DNA from: Eonycteris spelaea
Lineage: Eukaryota > Chordata > Mammalia > Chiroptera > Pteropodidae
Length of the DNA: 64,000 nt
Direction: 5' to 3'
NCBI GenBank assembly: GCA_003508835.1
Contig: PUFA01000070.1
Location: 3,410,001-3,474,000, forward strand
A program made the position numbers and the translations under genes. The notes under the pieces were generated by a model. It worked only from the letters and a program-made list of their open reading frames with translations. It made no database searches and had not been told where the DNA came from. Positions 40,801-46,700 of this stretch are shown here, one piece after another; position 1 is the stretch's first letter; each line of letters begins with the position of its first letter.

Positions 40801-43673
40801 CCTAGGGGAAATAGCGTCATAGGTAATTGCCAAGGTGTGGCAAACACCTCAGAAGGGAGTGGGTATCAGGGAAGAGAAAGAAAAATTATAGTCCTAATAT
40901 TTCACTCTCTGAAAAATTTCAGTTGCCTTCTTCAGAGCTTGATACTCACTTTCAGAGCATCCCCTTCATTGCCTTCCACCACTTCCAGAATTAGTGCAGC
41001 TAAGATGTTAAAGCCTTGACAATACCCAACAGTCTTGTTCCACCGGGCATAGGCTAAAAGGACGCGCTTCAACACAACCCTGTCCTGCTCCGCCTCCTGG
41101 CCGCAGTAAGAACTGCAGCCTGTGCGGTGAAGATCCTAAAATGAGAGAAAAACAATATTTTTTTAAATGACTCCTTACACACTGTGTCAAAAAAAAAAAA
41201 AAGAGAGAGAGAGAGAGAAAGAGAGAGAAGGCTGTAGTTATTTCTTTGCCTCAGCATTAAATAGTCTGATTACCAACATGTATTTTAGTTTTTAAAAATG
41301 TACATGCAACTTATACATGTGGGCCAAAACAAACTTTTTTTAGTTTTTTTTTTCTTCATGTTTTCTAATATATCATTTTCAAGAGGAATTTCAGTAAGGT
41401 AAATTTTCTACTTACAATGTTTCTAGAATTAACACAAATAGAATCTCAGAATTAACAAAAATTACATTATAATTCCATATAAATTAAAAGTTTAATTTAA
41501 TAATGTCTCCAATAAAACAAGTCATTTCAGCATATGTATGATAGATGCCAACATTATTTCTTTCTAAAAAAAATGATATAATATTTAGCTATCAAAACTC
41601 CAAATAGCATTCAGGAACAAAATCAAAATAGCAAAAACTGCAACCTGTACTATAGAGACATAAAAATCATTCTGTCCAAAATAGAAAAACCATTCCAACC
41701 AAATTGTTTTATAAATCTGTATAAAATGGATAGAAAATAGTAATATTTAATCAGGGCAATATCTATAATTTTATTAGCACAGATCACGATTTTCAGGGCT
41801 GATGTCATTTTACTGACAGCATTCACGTCAATAAAAAAAATAAAAGATGTTTTAATAACATGGTTGTTATAAAATGTGTATTGTCTTAATTCACAATTTA
41901 CACAGAAAAAAATATTTCAAATATGGAATACTTCATCTCTGAGAAATACATTCTGAAATTCCAAACAGCTGAAATATGGATAATGCAAAGGCTTTCAAGC
42001 ATACAATATATATTTCCATAATATTTTTAGCATTTGTCTGAAATAGACCATATCAGAAAAAAATATATATATATATATATCTTTAAGATATATATATCTC
42101 TTTATAATATATAAAGAGATATATATATATCTTTAAATCTTCCAAAATATCAGCCATCTTGTGGTGGCCAAAATTTAGATGAAACAACTTTCCTATTAAA
42201 ACCTCAGCTTAGTCTATGGCCATGCCACTCTGAACAAGCACGAACCCATCTGATCTCAGAAGCTAAGCAGGGTCAGGCCTGGTTAGTACTTGTACGTGGA
42301 TGGGAGACTACCTAGGAAGACCAGGTGCTGTAGGTGTAAAAAATTAAAAATAAGGGATTGTAAGCTGATAAGGTCCTTACAATCTGTGAGGTCAACCAAG
42401 GGTTGCCTCGCCTAAAAAATTAAGTAAGTAAGTAAGTAAATAAGTAAATAAATAAATAAATATTATTAAAACCTCAGGTTGGCATCACACTGTAATACTC
42501 ATGTAAAATAAAAAACCATGTGCTTGAGGCTTATGCAAGAGCATAATAGTAGGATCAAATTGAATCAGCATCCCTGGATTTTGGCACCAGGCTCTCCTCA
42601 ACTGCAATAATCCAGGTAGACAAACCGCAGTGCCTCCACAGCTGGCTTGAACTCTTGACTATCTGGTTTAAAACAGACCTGCCAGTCAATCTATTGTCAC
42701 AAACTGACAGTTAAAAAATTATCAAAGACCCTAATAAGTGCCCAATTGTTTTAATGCAAAATACATTTAACTTTAAATTTCTTAGTGACTTATGTAAAAA
42801 TCCAGTTAACAGCACTGGCCCACACTAAAAAAAAAAAAAAAAAAAAAAAAAGGAATTTCAATCTCCTATCATTTTCTCCTTACTGGCAACAAACAAATTT
42901 ATGAAGACAAGGCATAGCCAAAGTTTCCCATTATAAAGCTATTAACAAATAAAATGAGAAGCAGAAAGTATAGACATTCAGACCATAAGGCTTGACCCTC
43001 TATCCAGAAAACATCTGGCTCTTAGAACTTTCCAAGTGAGGACAATAGGCCAGGTTCAGGGGCATTACCTTGACTATCTGAATTCCCATCGAGTCATCAT
43101 CAGGATTACTCCTTTCATTGAAAGTGAAGCGCATGGTTTTGTCCCAATCAATGGCTATACTATGCAAATAATGATCTGCCAAGGTCAACCAAACCTAAAA
43201 TATTAATAAAGAAAAATGCAAAAGTAAAATACATAATGTCACCTTTCTTTATTAGAAATAGTTATTATATCCAACAAGAAAATGGGAACTATTCCCAGAC
43301 CAGATATAGCCCACATGTAGAAATCCACAAGAACGTCGTTGAAATGTTTGCTGTACTGAATTGCACCAATCACGGCCTTTCATTTATTCTTTCAGTTAAT
43401 ATTTGTTGAGTTCCTACTAAGTACCAAGCAATGATCTAGCCATTAGGGAAACTGTTAAGAAAACAAAAAATTTTTTCAAATTGTATTTCAGTTCATTGGA
43501 TTAGCTATATTATATTATGAGCTTGTTATGCTTGGCTCTGAATTGCTCTCTATGCTTGGGCAAGAGCCACCTGGTCATTCAGGGAGAATGGGCCTTTTTT
43601 CACCAGGAAATGGTCTCTACATTTAAATCACCCTTTCTCTCTCTTTCTCTTTCTCTTTCTTTCTCTCTCTCTT

Positions 43674-43724
<51 letters not shown>

Positions 43725-46700
43725 CTCTCTCACATACACACACACAAACTGACAGATAACCTCCCACAATAAATAATTTTTTAAAAGAATCACTGGATAT
43801 TTTCACTCCTTTGATTACCTTACCCTGAAAAGCTGTTTCTGAAAGATATTTATAATACCATTTTAATGTTTATTTCAAGAAATCCCCAACGTTCAAATTG
43901 TAAGAGTATTAGACTAGGTTTATAAATTAATATAAGAGAGGATTTCATGTTTTGGTATTTGAATTTAGCAAAAATAATACTGATTAATGTCTCCAGCCAG
44001 ACTTCTCTCCTAAGCATCAGAATCATATGTCCAAACACCCATTTGACATCTTCAACTTAGACATCTAATAGGTATCTCAACCTTAACAGATCCAAAGCCA
44101 ATTATCTAATCCATCATCACCTCACCTATATATACAAACATACAAACACATACATCTGCTTCTCCATCTGAGTAAATAGTAGCTCTACCCTTTCCCGTAG
44201 CTCAGATGGTCAAAATTGTGAAGTCATCATTGACATTTCTTATATCTCATTTCAATCCAACAGGAATTCACATCAACTCGGCCTTCAAAATATATCTAGA
44301 AATCTGGCCCTTTTTCTCCATCTCCACTACCTGATCCATTGCTTGCGTAAATTATTGCAAGTCTCCTACTGGTCTACCTGCTTCTGTCCTTGTCCCTCAT
44401 ATTCTCAAGTTAGTAGCCAGGGTGGTCCATTTAAAATATAAGTTATGTCATGTTACTCCCTGTTCAAAAACCCAATGCTTCCATCTCACACTGGACAAAG
44501 TCCTACTATGGCTCATATATGGTCTTGCCACCCCCGAACACATCACATTACCTCTACAACCCTTTCACCTCTTGCTTCCTGCTTTGTTCACTGTGTTTCA
44601 GCCATCCCATCCTCTTTCTTTTGCTTGTATACTCCTAAGATGCTCCCACCAGAGTATTCTCTGTTTGGAGTACTTATCCCCAAAGTAGCTTCATGGTCCA
44701 CTGCCCACCACCTGCATGGCCCTATTCAAATGTTACTTTGCTATTTAAAATTCCATCTCCTTATCCCTATTCCTCCATGTTCTCCTAATTTATTTCTCTG
44801 CTTTATTGTATCCATGGTACTTATCACCATCTGACATATTTGATATTTTATTCATTGTAAACTTCATAAGGACAAAAACTTTGAATTGGTTTTTATTTTC
44901 TACTGGTTTTGATTTCACATTTCAGAGACTTTAAAGGTGGATAGAGAGTGATGGTCCATTTGTATTTTAGCCCGAAGAATCCTCCTTACTTTTCTCCTCC
45001 ATTCCTTTGGTATTCCTGTTGATAGCCTGGCAACTGCCTTGAGAGCATCATACCACTAGAAATAAAGAAGAAATATTATAATATGGACGTGGATAAGCAC
45101 TTTTCAACCTTTTTTCCATCTTGACATCCGTAGAATATGATAAAATTTTGTACAGCACACTGGGGTAAACAATTAAAGCTTCTTTTAAGATAGATGTGAC
45201 TGGTCTGAGGACTATGACTGCTCCAGTGCCCCCTTAGATACCCTTAACACATATGTAATCCACTTGCAATACACATGTAATGATTGAGAAGCACTGGTTC
45301 AGAAATCAAAAACACGTGCTATGAATTGAGAATAAGAGGCGTTTGGTTTTTAAAATTTTTTCACACTTTTACAATTAATAGAAAGTACAAAATTTTTCAT
45401 CACAAGTACAAACCCAGGATACTCGTAGCTTCATAAGTTATTTTATCTATAATTTTAAAAACTGACTTGTCTTCTTATGCATACAAAAGCATATGCTAAT
45501 TTTCCTGCTGTGAGAATATATCGAAGTATACCCAGTAGATACCCCAAAAGAAGATTATTTCTAAAAACCAATAATAAAGTTACCTGTTTGAAAACCATTT
45601 TGACCTAACGATGGCTCAAGAGTGAACTTCAACTTTGTGTCAACTCCTAAAAGAAAAACACATAAGTAACTGTATATTTGGGGATAAAAGAAATTATATC
45701 AAAGTAAAAAGTAATCTGATTCTACTGAATCACATGAAATTTTTTAAATATTTATTTTCACAAAATTTTAGTCAACTTTGTTAAAACAATATATTAAAAT
45801 AGAAAAATATCCTCTGGCCGTAGAATGGAGCTTTTCACATGGGTTGGTGGTTTCCACAGCTGTCTGTAGTAGTGTAAAAGCAACAACAAAATGACACCAT
45901 GGGCTTGGAGTCCTATAGACCTCCATTCAACTTCAGCCTAGAGGTAAACAAATGATATTTAACTTGTCTCAGTCTCAACTCTTTATCTTTAAAATTAGGA
46001 TTATAATGCCTGAGTAGATTGTTGTGATGATTAACTATAAATCACTTAGTGCCATATAACTAATATTTATGAAAACTAGCAAGAGAATTCTCTACTTACA
46101 GAATTTGTTTTCTAGGATACTTGCATAGATTAAGTCTATTAAGGAAACCTAAGTGGAAATAACAAAAGTTATAAAAATGTCATTGCCTTCCCACTAATGG
46201 AATCCTTAACAATTCTATTTGGAGATTTTCATATATTTTTAAATTCTGTCTTGATAGGCTGAGTTATTGAAGATCAAAGTTTGTATGTTTAACGATAGAC
46301 TACAAGCTAAAAATATAATTGATCTCTAATTCTAAGTTATCTACAACTTAAGAAAAACTTCTTTCCTTCAGATCTCAATCTAGGGAATAGAAGTAAATAA
46401 ATAGGAGAAAATGTAAAGACTATATTCTTAATATTTATACTGGGCTTTTGTTCAGAATTCCATATAGAAGCATGTGCTGAAATTAGAAGTATGAGGTGAA
46501 ATTAAATGACAAATTTTATTTCCATTTAAATTCTATTTTTAAAATAATTTAATCAAATCTAAAATGCTATTTATCCTTTTCTTACAATTTCACAATCAAT
46601 GACATAACATTTTAAGTCACTTTTCAAAGACTTATTACTTAAAAGTTCAAGGACCAAGATTTACAAACATTGTCAATAACAATTTATGGTTACCAAGATG

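Larger units (their letters stand above)
34391..40949 (-). other. TBC1D30 intron 5
   Basis: Filled by a tetranucleotide repeat, two tandem L1 pieces (35,965-38,835) and an MLT1-type LTR. The remaining 34,400-35,160 and 38,840-40,130 are AT-rich with no feature recognised. Confidence 0.85.
41136..43068 (-). other. TBC1D30 intron 4
   Basis: Separates the two halves of the arginine-finger motif. Contains a short A/GA run next to the exon 5 acceptor, an AT hairpin, the 5S-derived SINE and a 25-base A run. The rest (41,230-42,050) is AT-rich with nothing recognised. Confidence 0.85.
43195..44989 (-). other. TBC1D30 intron 3
   Basis: Holds a CT/CA microsatellite and an L2 copy that together fill most of it. 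Confidence 0.85.

Noticed and set aside
42208..42335. Functional 5S rRNA gene
   Set aside because: It has many substitutions, a 4-base insertion in the 5S part, an extra body and A-rich tail instead of a T-run terminator, and a target-site duplication. It is a SINE.
42827..42852. Poly-A tail of a processed pseudogene
   Set aside because: No retrocopied exon sequence or target-site duplication is visible on either side.
43517..43806. Open frames through the TC/GA tract on both strands
   Set aside because: They are created by the microsatellite (Ser-Leu and Arg-Glu repeats); no coding evidence.
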